In this document: one piece after another, positions 53,410-61,065 of the stretch
Numbering within the stretch: the first letter of the stretch is position 1
How the letters are laid out: the number at the start of each line of letters is the position of its first letter
Assembly: GCF_035013165.1 (NCBI RefSeq)
Contig: NZ_JAYGJQ010000001.1
Coordinates: 1,240,001-1,304,000 of the forward strand
Source of the DNA: Bacteriovorax sp. PP10
Lineage (GTDB): Bacteria > Bdellovibrionota > Bacteriovoracia > Bacteriovoracales > Bacteriovoracaceae
DNA: 64,000 nucleotides
Reading direction: 5' to 3'
The notes under the pieces: generated by a model
Databases searched by the model: none
Seen by the model: only the letters and a program-made list of their open reading frames with translations
What the model was told of the DNA's origin: nothing
Program-made: the position numbers and the translations under genes

Positions 53410-54549
53410 TTGGTAAATCAGAAAAATGTTCTTAAGGATCATCGAGATAACACTGATAATAGTTTAAAATCTGAACGTAATAAAACAGATGATTATTTAG
53501 TTAACGAAAGCCAATCTGTTGAAGACGAGTCTGATGAAATCGTTTCTGCCAATAGACGTGAAGCAGATGCGAAACTTAAAGCTTCAAGAGATCAGGCCGA
53601 CATAACAAGGCTGGAAGATGCATCTCATAAGACACCACTCCTGGACGCTGAAAGAAAGCGCTCGGACCTTGCAAGAAATATTGCAAGGAAAGCTGAAGAT
53701 AAAGTCCTTACGGAAGAACGTGATCAAAAAAAACAAATTGCCGAAGTTCTTCTAAATTCAGAAAGAGCAGATACAGATAACAATTTGCTTTGTGAACGAG
53801 AAGGAAGCGATAATGCGTCTAAAAATAGTTCTCTCTTAGTCACGACAGCTCAGGATGCCTTAACCACAAGAGATACATATCTTGGAATTCTAAGCCATGA
53901 TTTAAAAAATCCTCTTGCTGCCATTTCTTTAAGTACTAATGCCATGAAGAGAGCTTTTCTAAAAAAAGAACTTGAGCCTATGAGTTTTAATAAATATTTT
54001 GAAACTGTTGAACGTAATGTTGCGACAATGGGAAGAATGATTGAAGACTTATTGGATGTTGAGCAAATGGTAAATGGTGATCTTAAGTTAAATCTGAAAA
54101 GTTTTGATTTAAAAGAATTAATTTATGAGTGCAAAGAACTTTTTGATCCGATAGCTGCAAGTAAATTCTTTTCAATTAATATTGAACCTATTGAATCAGG
54201 ACTTAATGCTAATGTTGATCACGATAGAATTCTCCAAGTTTTATCTAATCTAGTAGGGAATGCAGTAAAGTATACCGAAGCAGGAGGACAGATTGTTCTT
54301 TCGGTTAAAAGGATCGAAGATAATATTGTAGTTTCTGTTAAAGATGAAGGTCCTGGAATTCCTCACGAGAAGTTAGATATAATTTTTGAAAGATTTTCTC
54401 AACTCAATGGTAAAGAGCGAAAAGGCGCAGGTCTTGGTTTATTTATTTCGAAATGGATCGTTGAATCTCATAATGGAAAAATATTTGTTGAATCAGTAGT
54501 TGATGAAGGTAGCACTTTTAGTTTTACTTTACCTCTCAATTATAATTAA
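53410..54549 (+). CDS. Soluble histidine kinase with long charged coiled coil
   Basis: 379 aa, no transmembrane helix. Residues ~1-145 are a long highly charged helix of repeating E-R-x-x-(T/S)-D units (SLKSERNKTDDYL; LDAERKRSDLAR; LLNSERADTDNNL), a signalling coiled coil. Then HisKA with the phospho-acceptor His163 in ILSHDLKNPLAAI and HATPase_c with N, G1 and G2 boxes (LVGNAVKYTEAGG; DEGPGIPHEKL; KGAGLGLFISK). The start is the TTG at 53410, which has GGAGG 5 nt upstream; a TTG at 53389 has no site. A cytoplasmic input is implied; partner not adjacent, possibly the receiver protein at 52235. Confidence 0.88.
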   Translation: MVNQKNVLKDHRDNTDNSLKSERNKTDDYLVNESQSVEDESDEIVSANRREADAKLKASRDQADITRLEDASHKTPLLDAERKRSDLARNIARKAEDKVLTEERDQKKQIAEVLLNSERADTDNNLLCEREGSDNASKNSSLLVTTAQDALTTRDTYLGILSHDLKNPLAAISLSTNAMKRAFLKKELEPMSFNKYFETVERNVATMGRMIEDLLDVEQMVNGDLKLNLKSFDLKELIYECKELFDPIAASKFFSINIEPIESGLNANVDHDRILQVLSNLVGNAVKYTEAGGQIVLSVKRIEDNIVVSVKDEGPGIPHEKLDIIFERFSQLNGKERKGAGLGLFISKWIVESHNGKIFVESVVDEGSTFSFTLPLNYN

Positions 54550-54564
54550 AAACATCTCGAACAA

Positions 54565-54593
54565 GTTGTGATTGAATCAAACTCAATCACAAC
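54565..54593 (+). terminator. Hairpin between convergent kinase and Hint-like gene
   Basis: Perfect 11-bp stem GTTGTGATTGA / TCAATCACAAC with a 7-nt loop, in the 56-bp gap. No T-run, so termination may be weak. Confidence 0.55.
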
Positions 54594-54605
54594 CTGCAGA
54601 AACTT

Positions 54606-55172
54606 TTAATGTAATACTTGTCCTTTAAATGCTTCCATATTGTTATCTTGATCTAATTGTAAATTAATTCTGAAAGATCCAAGAAAAACTCCATTAGCTA
54701 AGAATAAATTTTCTGTCACATATTCTGACTTTGGAGCGAAATCAGCGACTCCACCTTGAAATCTTCCGATAAAGATATTTTTAATATTAACAGCATTTCC
54801 AGAAGCATCGACTAACTGATCTTGGCCTGGAACCAAGTCAGATACATGAACTAATCGGCCACTGATAGTTAGCATTGCTTGATCAAGTGTTGTGATGAGT
54901 TTAGAATTATCACCGTACTCGATAAAGGCAGTAGTTATTTCAGAAACTGTACCTGCGTGAAACTCAAGTGCTATTTGTTTTGCTATGATGTTGTCTTTTG
55001 TCGAACCTTCGGATGCAGTTAGAATTTCATTACCTATTTCTAATTTTTCAATATTTACAGTTGCTCCAGCATTCACCTGTATCGGTGTACCATAAGCAAC
55101 AGATGCCATTGCGTTGAAAGAAAATAAAGAAAGTGTTGATAGCAGAGCAGTGATTGAGATGATTGATTTCAT
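54606..55172 (-). CDS. Secreted Hint-like domain protein without catalytic residues
   Basis: 188 aa with signal peptide (MKSIISITALLSTLSLFSFNAMA). The order and spacing of blocks resemble the Hint (hedgehog/intein) fold: VNIEKLEIGNEILTA near the start, TLDQAMLTISGRLVHVSDLV followed by PGQDQLVDASG in the middle, and ENLFLANGVFLGSF at the place where active Hint domains have a C-terminal His-Asn. The nucleophilic Cys/Ser at the N-terminus of the fold and the terminal Asn are both missing, so self-splicing is unlikely. It could be a structural or binding domain. The assignment is by pattern only. Confidence 0.55.
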   Translation of the reverse strand: MKSIISITALLSTLSLFSFNAMASVAYGTPIQVNAGATVNIEKLEIGNEILTASEGSTKDNIIAKQIALEFHAGTVSEITTAFIEYGDNSKLITTLDQAMLTISGRLVHVSDLVPGQDQLVDASGNAVNIKNIFIGRFQGGVADFAPKSEYVTENLFLANGVFLGSFRINLQLDQDNNMEAFKGQVLH

Positions 55173-55410
55173 GTTTTATCCTTTGTAGCTTCATTAAGAA
55201 GTGGTTGTTGTAAGGATATATTGCAGTGAAAGTGCCAATAGTAAAAGTCAGAGGTTTTAGATAGTTAGATCGCTAAGGTATTGTCGGAATTTCGGCAGTT
55301 GCTGGGAAGTCGGCATTAGAGCGTCGGATTTCCGGCGGATTGGCACCTTTTAGATTAATGGGTATAATTAAAAAAATTAGAATGATGCTAATTTTCAGAG
55401 TTATAGATAT

Positions 55411-56361
55411 ATGGAAAAACCAAAAATTTTAATCAGTTCATGCATGCTTGGAAACAATGTCAGGTATGATGGCGGAAATAAGCTGGATGCTTGGATAACT
55501 ACCAAGATGGCCGATTATTTTGAATTCGTTTCAGTTTGCCCGGAAGTGCAAATGGGGATGAGTATTCCTCGTGAGCCTGTTAATTTGCAGCTTCACAAGA
55601 ATGGTGACATTAAAATGATTGGTGGGAAATCTAAAACGGATTACACCGATTCAGCTCTAGTAACTTCACAAGATATTATCGATCAAAAAACCAGTGACAT
55701 TTGCGGGGCGATCTTACAGAAGAAATCTCCTAGCTGTGGAGTGGAGAGAGTAAAACTCTTTAATGAAAAAGAAGAAGAACTTTACAATATGAAACTCACT
55801 CCTAAAAATCGAGGCATTTTTGCTACAATGCTTATGAGTCAAAATCCGATGTTGCCGGTTATTGATAGTGGAAGGTTTTTTGATAAGAACGAGAGAGAGA
55901 ATTTTTTAAGAAGAGTTATGTGTTATCACCGTTTTTCGAAATTGGATGGATCGGTGAGGGCCCTTCAGGATTTTCATGCCAGGTATAAGTTTTTAATTAT
56001 GGAGCATGATCAAGAGAGGATGAGGCAGCTTGGAGCGATTGCAGCTAATAGCAGTGGGGATCATGATCATTCGCATTTATATGCAACTTATTCCGAATTA
56101 CTATTTTCGACTTTAAGTAAAATTCCAACACGCAAGTCTCGAACGAATGTCTTCCATCACTTAATTGGGTTTTTTAAGAATGAATTAGCTGCAGATGAGA
56201 AGAAGGTTATTCTTCAGATGATAGCTGATTACAATGCTTCGATATTGCCTTATCTCGTGCCACTTAAAATGCTTGAGTTTTTGATAGATAAATATCATCA
56301 CATGTATTTGAAGAATCATTACTTTTTGAATCAGTTTCCGAAAGAGTTGAATGAAAATTAA
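55411..56361 (+). CDS. DUF523 (TudS-like) + DUF1722 (YbgA-like) protein
   Basis: 316 aa. Residues 1-~160 are DUF523, with the cysteines expected to hold a [4Fe-4S] cluster in SSCMLGNNVRYDGG, VSVCPEVQMGM and KKSPSCGVE; related TudS enzymes remove sulfur from thiouracil. Residues ~190-310 are DUF1722 (LQDFHARYKFLIMEHDQE; YHHMYLKNHYFLNQFPKEL), as in E. coli YbgA. No photolyase gene is adjacent, unlike several other genomes. Thionucleobase desulfuration is the likely role of the first half; the second is unknown. Confidence 0.88.
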   Translation: MEKPKILISSCMLGNNVRYDGGNKLDAWITTKMADYFEFVSVCPEVQMGMSIPREPVNLQLHKNGDIKMIGGKSKTDYTDSALVTSQDIIDQKTSDICGAILQKKSPSCGVERVKLFNEKEEELYNMKLTPKNRGIFATMLMSQNPMLPVIDSGRFFDKNERENFLRRVMCYHRFSKLDGSVRALQDFHARYKFLIMEHDQERMRQLGAIAANSSGDHDHSHLYATYSELLFSTLSKIPTRKSRTNVFHHLIGFFKNELAADEKKVILQMIADYNASILPYLVPLKMLEFLIDKYHHMYLKNHYFLNQFPKELNEN

Positions 56362-56459
56362 TTTAGGGCGAGAAGCTGTCTTGAAGTCTATTAGTTAGGT
56401 TGCCGTCTTAAAACTAGTTCAAAGCTAGTACAGTATATTTAAATTATATTTTGTTATTT

Positions 56460-56479
56460 TGTCATCCTTTAGGATGACA
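56460..56479 (+). promoter_or_regulatory. 20-bp palindrome before the GT-A-like gene
   Basis: TGTCATCCT-TT-AGGATGACA, 9-bp perfect arms with a 2-bp centre, in the 190-bp gap between the YbgA-like gene and the GT-A-like gene, 73 bp before its start. Too tight a loop for a typical terminator; an operator is more likely. Confidence 0.45.
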
Positions 56480-56551
56480 TCGAGCTAACGACTCTATGTG
56501 AAAATTATGAAATGAGATTACATTAAAATTCATTTCAGGAATCTAAACTTA

Positions 56552-57913
56552 ATGAGAACGTTTGCATGGCTTAGTCATGAAAGGCCCGATTTATTACGAC
56601 GATCAGTCAGTAGTTTAACTAATGCTCTCGGTGAGCAGGCAAAGTCACTTCGCTATATAATTGCTGAGTCGGGAATTTCTCAAATAGCTCCAGACTACCT
56701 TCCATCAGAAGATGTTCTATATATTGATGACGTTTATCGAGAAAAACTAATTTTAGAAATTGAAAAAGGTTTAGAATTTTACGGGCTTCCTATTGAGACC
56801 GCTCGTTTTGCGTTAGGAGCTCATCATATTGAAGGCTCTGAGGGAATACATCGTAATGCGATTAATCTTTCTACTATCGGTGAGACATTTATTAGTAGTG
56901 ACGATGATGTTGTTTTTGATATTAGGTCTCTGCCTCGTTCGATACACAAGCAAAAGACTGCAAATAGTAAAACCTTTTTTTCATTTAAAGACTGGAGTGA
57001 CTTAGAGGTATTTGAGTTAGAAACTTATTCTGTAACAGTTTCTGATTTTATATGGCTTCATGAAAGAGTATTGCAAAGAGCAGCTTTTTCATCACCAGGT
57101 CTTCGAGGACACTCGATCTATGGTGGGCCACGGTTTATTTTTACTTTTGATGACGAATCATTAGGAAATTTTTGTGAGAATCCACAATTTATTGATGAGG
57201 CATTAGGAAGTCGAATTCTTTGGAATGAAGCAGTTGAAAGTCATATGGTGCCTTATAGTTCAATTGCGACCTACATGCTTGGAATGAATAATCAATTTAT
57301 GCTTGCTCCATGTTTTCCTTTTGGCCGTAATGTTGACGGTGCTTTTGTCTGTGCTACAAAGGCCTTAAATGCAGAAGCCATGACTGCGCACTTGCATGCC
57401 AGTGTTTTACATAAACCAATTATGGATAGAGGAGCATACTCAGACCTCGGTAAACTTGATTTTCGTATCAATGATTATATTTGGTTAATGTGGAGCGAGT
57501 GGCTTCAGGATGTACCATTATCACTTGCGACTGATGATCGTTATGCATTAGCAGCTGATCATTTTAAAAAAATGGCAGAACAAACCCCAATAAAATTTGC
57601 GGAATCTTTAAAAAATTTATCCAGAAGGAGTCTTATGGCACGAGTGACGAATTTAGAGTCTCAGCTTGAAAGATTAAAATCACATACATTTGTTACCAAG
57701 TCATCATGGCCCAAGTTGGCCAGGCAAGAAGTTGAGCTTTGTAAAAAGATGGTTATTGAAAATGATTTATATCTTCCCATTGAAAGTTTTCGAGATGGTC
57801 GTAATCGGGATGAGCAATTGCAAGTGACACAAGGGTGGTTCCAGTCTTATGCCTATTTGATTGAAGCATGGCCATTTATGCGAGCAATGATGAGTAATAT
57901 AAAATTGAGTTAA
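56552..57913 (+). CDS. Putative GT-A-type glycosyltransferase
   Basis: 453 aa, soluble. The N-terminal half reads like a nucleotide-sugar GT-A fold: FAWLSHERPDLLRRSVSSL at strand 1 and HRNAINLSTIGETFISSDDDVVF with the metal-binding DDD at residues 117-119. A second block, FMLAPCFPFGRNVDGAFVCA, resembles the R-N-x-D-G-xF element I recall in uncharacterised glycosyltransferase-like proteins. The C-terminal ~100 residues are helical. Acceptor unknown. The gene precedes a lipoprotein gene by 35 bp, so the two may be co-expressed. No strong ribosome binding site is seen. Confidence 0.65.
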   Translation: MRTFAWLSHERPDLLRRSVSSLTNALGEQAKSLRYIIAESGISQIAPDYLPSEDVLYIDDVYREKLILEIEKGLEFYGLPIETARFALGAHHIEGSEGIHRNAINLSTIGETFISSDDDVVFDIRSLPRSIHKQKTANSKTFFSFKDWSDLEVFELETYSVTVSDFIWLHERVLQRAAFSSPGLRGHSIYGGPRFIFTFDDESLGNFCENPQFIDEALGSRILWNEAVESHMVPYSSIATYMLGMNNQFMLAPCFPFGRNVDGAFVCATKALNAEAMTAHLHASVLHKPIMDRGAYSDLGKLDFRINDYIWLMWSEWLQDVPLSLATDDRYALAADHFKKMAEQTPIKFAESLKNLSRRSLMARVTNLESQLERLKSHTFVTKSSWPKLARQEVELCKKMVIENDLYLPIESFRDGRNRDEQLQVTQGWFQSYAYLIEAWPFMRAMMSNIKLS

Positions 57914-57948
57914 GGATAGTTTCTATAAAACATTTACAGGAGAATAAA

Positions 57949-58551
57949 ATGAAAATGAAAAAGACAATTGAAGTTGCTAGAGTTTTAGGTTTTACAGCTT
58001 GCTGCGCACTTTTGAATTCTTGTGGGGATGATTCATCTTCAGTAGCATCCGGTAATAATGGTGAGACAACCTGTGTTGGTGTAGGCTCGCCAGCGCTTGC
58101 AGTGCAAGTGGATAGAAATGGAGGACCTCAATGGACTGCTTTAACTGCAAACGGTTCATATTCAGATCATACTAATGACTCGGTTTTTAATTTAAGCCAA
58201 AATTGCAATGGTTCTGAGAATGATTTTACTTTCAAGCTAGTAAATAGTGGAACTGGTTGTCTTACAAAAACTGGGACAGCGGTTACACTTACAAAGACAA
58301 CGTCTACGAATAATCCATCTAATGAGTTCACGGTAGTGACACAGCCTTCATTGCCAATTGCACCAGGAAGTTCTGCTGAATTTAAAGTTAGACTAGCTAG
58401 TAGCAGTTGTACTTTAGCTGGAAGAGTTTGGGATGCTAGTGCGCCATCTGGTTGGAGTGAGACACATGAAAGATTTTCATTAACAGTTAATAGCAATGAT
58501 CCAACTAATCCTACTTTTAATTCTTCTATTGATGTATTCGGGCAATCTTAA
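57949..58551 (+). CDS. Lipoprotein with HYDIN/ASPM-like Ig C-terminus
   Basis: 200 aa. Signal and lipobox MKMKKTIEVARVLGFTACCA...LLNSCGDD, with the lipidated cysteine at residue 25. The mature protein is a beta domain (FNLSQNCNGSENDFTFKLVN) ending in SLTVNSNDPTNPTFNSSIDV, the pattern of HYDIN/ASPM-type immunoglobulin-like domains. It contains several cysteines. AGGAG precedes the ATG, and a terminator follows. Possibly the partner or target of the GT-A-like protein upstream (Ser/Thr-rich content would suit glycosylation, but this is speculation). Confidence 0.7.
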   Translation: MKMKKTIEVARVLGFTACCALLNSCGDDSSSVASGNNGETTCVGVGSPALAVQVDRNGGPQWTALTANGSYSDHTNDSVFNLSQNCNGSENDFTFKLVNSGTGCLTKTGTAVTLTKTTSTNNPSNEFTVVTQPSLPIAPGSSAEFKVRLASSSCTLAGRVWDASAPSGWSETHERFSLTVNSNDPTNPTFNSSIDVFGQS

Positions 58552-58562
58552 AAATATTTTTA

Positions 58563-58598
58563 AAGAAGCAATCTTTGGAATTCTAAAGATTGTTTCTT
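58563..58598 (+). terminator. Terminator after the lipoprotein gene
   Basis: AAGAAGCAATCTTT / AAAGATTGTTTCTT pair over 14 positions (one G-T) around an 8-nt loop, 12 bp after the stop, with a T-run after it. Confidence 0.85.
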
Positions 58599-58668
58599 TT
58601 GTTTAAGACTTATTTGATCGAAAATTGGCAATTTAGTAGAATGAGTTTTTTTGTATGAGATAATAAAA

Positions 58669-58743
58669 TGGAGCGGATTACAAGGGTTGAACTTGCGACC
58701 TTCTCGATGGCAACGAGACGCTCTACCACTGAGCTAAATCCGC
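58669..58743 (-). tRNA. tRNA-Gly (anticodon GCC)
   Basis: Complete cloverleaf on the minus strand: acceptor GCGGATT pairs with AATCCGC, D-arm GCTC AGTGGTA GAGC, anticodon stem TCTCG/CGAGA with loop TTGCCAT giving anticodon GCC, and T-arm with GTTCAAC (TTCAA in place of the common TTCGA). A CCA end is encoded. 75 nt. Confidence 0.97.
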
Positions 58744-58788
58744 ATAAGACGTTGGTGAAGTGCATATTAATTATCTGACCAAATTATG

Positions 58789-59808
58789 TCAATTAATTTT
58801 AACTTTTTCTCCATTTCGGTTAATTAAAGACCCATTAAATTCAAAGCTTTCCGGGTTAAACGCAGAAGTTTTCCCTTCGCCACCAGGAATGTCGATTATG
58901 TATTGGGGCAGTGCCCAACCAGGCAGTTTATTGTGAAGGGGAGCAAAGATCCTGCGGCCTTCTTCAAGTCCCATATAGAAATGCATCGCACCGCGAGCTT
59001 CATCAGGATGATGTAGGTAATAAGGCTTAACTTTCAAATCTGCTAACTCAGAAAACAAGTTATAAAGATCTTCCGTTGTATCGTTCACACCCTTCAGTAG
59101 AACACTCTGAGAAAACACTTCAATGTGATTCTCATTCAACAGAGCAATCGCATCTCGAACGTCTTCAGTTAACTCACTCACATGATTCACGTGAATCATC
59201 ACCATACAACGCTTAAAAAGCGCACTAGCACTCGTTAAAACCGCGAGTAGTCCTTCATCAATACGAGAAGGAAGAATCACAGGTGTACGCGTGTGAAAGC
59301 GAATATACTTAATTGATTCAACTTCAGAAAATTCCTGAATATATAAAGCTAGTTTTTCATTACTCAAAATAAACGGATCACCACCAGTGAAAATCACTTC
59401 GTTGATCTCAGGATTCACCGTCAAATAAGCAATCGCTTCTTTAAACTTCTGATCAAAGATCTCATCTTTTTCAGAGAGTTCATTTTTTCTAAAGCAGTAT
59501 CGACATAGTACTGGGCACACCGTTGTCGGTGTAAACAGAACTCTATTTTCATAACGATGAATCAGTTGATTATTTTTAGCGTGAACTTTATCACCAATCG
59601 GATCTAATCGACCTAGATTAGAGTCTTCTTCACTATGAGGTAAAAACTGTTTCCACAGGGGAGAATCAGGCCCTGCCATTAAAATTTTAGCAGCAAAAAC
59701 TTTCGGAATAAAAAGCGGAAATTTGATTTCAGGGAAATCAGTTTCGAAGAATTCTGATAAATCCTCGCGAGTCTTTAATGCGTCTTTAAATTCGTGAGTC
59801 CAGCTCAT
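58789..59808 (-). CDS. Lysine 2,3-aminomutase-family radical SAM enzyme (KamA/EpmB-like)
   Basis: 339 aa. Radical-SAM cluster Cys98, Cys102 and Cys105 in CPVLCRYCF, substrate motifs EVIFTGGDPFILSN and IRFHTRTPVILPSRI, and the PLP-lysine loop DIPGGEGKTSAF near the C-terminus. Length (339) is close to EpmB (~340) and shorter than classical KamA (~415). It moves an amino group from carbon 2 to 3 of lysine or of the lysine on EF-P; no EF-P or EpmA gene is adjacent, so which one is unclear. Third gene of an operon, 2 bp after a small membrane protein. Confidence 0.87.
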   Translation of the reverse strand: MSWTHEFKDALKTREDLSEFFETDFPEIKFPLFIPKVFAAKILMAGPDSPLWKQFLPHSEEDSNLGRLDPIGDKVHAKNNQLIHRYENRVLFTPTTVCPVLCRYCFRKNELSEKDEIFDQKFKEAIAYLTVNPEINEVIFTGGDPFILSNEKLALYIQEFSEVESIKYIRFHTRTPVILPSRIDEGLLAVLTSASALFKRCMVMIHVNHVSELTEDVRDAIALLNENHIEVFSQSVLLKGVNDTTEDLYNLFSELADLKVKPYYLHHPDEARGAMHFYMGLEEGRRIFAPLHNKLPGWALPQYIIDIPGGEGKTSAFNPESFEFNGSLINRNGEKVKIN

Positions 59809-59810
59809 AG

Positions 59811-60074
59811 TTAAACTTTCCCATCCTCTGGATGATCGAGTTCTTTTTTGATTTCTTTGATGTAGTGGTGGCGTGCCCAGTAAGCAGAACCACGAATAAG
59901 TAGAGCACCCATAATCGACATTCCGATGAAGTGATAAAACACTTCCGTCATAATCATTCTTCCTGAGTTAGATAGAACGTAAAACATCCATCTAAGTAGG
60001 ATTAGATGCAGAATGAAGATGATCAACTGTTGAGTACGATACCAAATATTTTCTTTTGTAATAAAGCCTTTCAT
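59811..60074 (-). CDS. Small two-helix membrane protein
   Basis: 87 aa with two hydrophobic segments (QQLIIFILHLILLRWMFYVL; FYHFIGMSIMGALLIRG) and a charged C-terminus. No family recognised. The ATG at 60074 overlaps the stop of the exonuclease gene as ATGA, which is preferred over a GTG at 60089 that would make a 19-bp overlap. It sits between the exonuclease and the aminomutase in one operon. Confidence 0.65.
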   Translation of the reverse strand: MKGFITKENIWYRTQQLIIFILHLILLRWMFYVLSNSGRMIMTEVFYHFIGMSIMGALLIRGSAYWARHHYIKEIKKELDHPEDGKV

Positions 60075-60967
60075 TTTTTTGCGAGCCACTTTTGTATGTC
60101 TTCTGCTGATGGTTTGCGAAGATCAGTTACTTTGTTAAGCTTAAACGATTTCTGCATATCACTCCATAGGCAACGTGCATATAGAATATTTCCGTCGGGA
60201 GTGTTTAATAAACTAGTTAGCTTTACTGGTCTATATTCTTTCTTGTGATTTCCACCGCTATATAAAATCTCAACTACTGCAGCTTCTTTCACAAGTAATT
60301 CTAGTTTACTTAAATGCGGAGGAAGGTCTTCCATTTTAATTTTTTCAAAATCAGTTAACGAAAATAGAAGGCCATAACGCTTAAGCATTGGTGAAAGAGG
60401 AGTTTTAATTCTCTCCAATGAACTCATAAATATTTTCAGAGATGCAAACGCGTCATCTGTGGCACGGTGATGATTTACTAAAGGGATATTTAATTCTTTT
60501 ACCAAAGTTGAAAGTTTATGGTTGGTGACTTCCATGTGCGTTTGTCTTGCCAGCTTGCAAGAACAATAAATCTCGTTGGCTGCAAGCTCATGATTGGCCT
60601 TCTGCATACCCATCACGATGAACCCTAAGTCGAACTTAGCATTGTGAGCGATTATTGGCAGGTCGCCCATAAACTCTTTTAGGTGAGAAAGAATATCGTT
60701 TAGAAGTGGGGCGTCTTTCACCATTTCGTCAGTGATATTGTGAATGGCAATTGTGTGCTCTGGGATCAGGATTTCAGGGTTAATTAACGTCTGATAAATC
60801 ACAGTTCCTTCGGGCGTTATCTTCATCGCACCGACTTCAATAATGCGATCGACAAGAGGCGATAGCCCTGTGGTTTCAAGATCGATGGCAATGATGCCCT
60901 TAGGAAAAAATTCCCAGAGTTTCTGCTTCTCGGCCTCGGTTAAATCCATGGTGTTTTCGCTTTGCAT
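60071..60967 (-). CDS. DnaQ-like 3'-5' exonuclease with WYL-like C-terminus
   Basis: About 298 aa. DEDDh exonuclease motifs: Exo I AIDLETTGLSPLVDR, Exo II IIAHNAKFDLGFI and Exo III HRATDDAFAS, as in DNA polymerase III epsilon. Residues ~205-295 form a second domain (VEILYSGGNHKKEYRPVKLT; GNILYARCLWSDMQKSF; KLNKVTDLRKPS) whose Y-R-P-V-K and L-Y-A-R...F-x-L-x-K-V-T pattern looks like WYL, a nucleic-acid/nucleotide-sensing domain. It is the first gene of the operon with the small membrane protein and the aminomutase. The exonuclease call is firm; the WYL call is by pattern. A GTG at 60976 is an alternative start. Confidence 0.85.
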   Translation of the reverse strand: MQSENTMDLTEAEKQKLWEFFPKGIIAIDLETTGLSPLVDRIIEVGAMKITPEGTVIYQTLINPEILIPEHTIAIHNITDEMVKDAPLLNDILSHLKEFMGDLPIIAHNAKFDLGFIVMGMQKANHELAANEIYCSCKLARQTHMEVTNHKLSTLVKELNIPLVNHHRATDDAFASLKIFMSSLERIKTPLSPMLKRYGLLFSLTDFEKIKMEDLPPHLSKLELLVKEAAVVEILYSGGNHKKEYRPVKLTSLLNTPDGNILYARCLWSDMQKSFKLNKVTDLRKPSAEDIQKWLAKK

Positions 60968-61065
60968 TTTAATCACTTAAATGACGGTCCTTTCATTGAC
61001 AACGTGGGCCTTAATCTTTAAAACTTTAGGCGTACTTTAAACTAAAAAATTTAAGGATTCAATCA

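Noticed and set aside
58789-59808. Naming the aminomutase epmB
   Set aside because: Length suits EpmB, but no EF-P or EpmA gene is in the window and KamA-type enzymes cannot be excluded.
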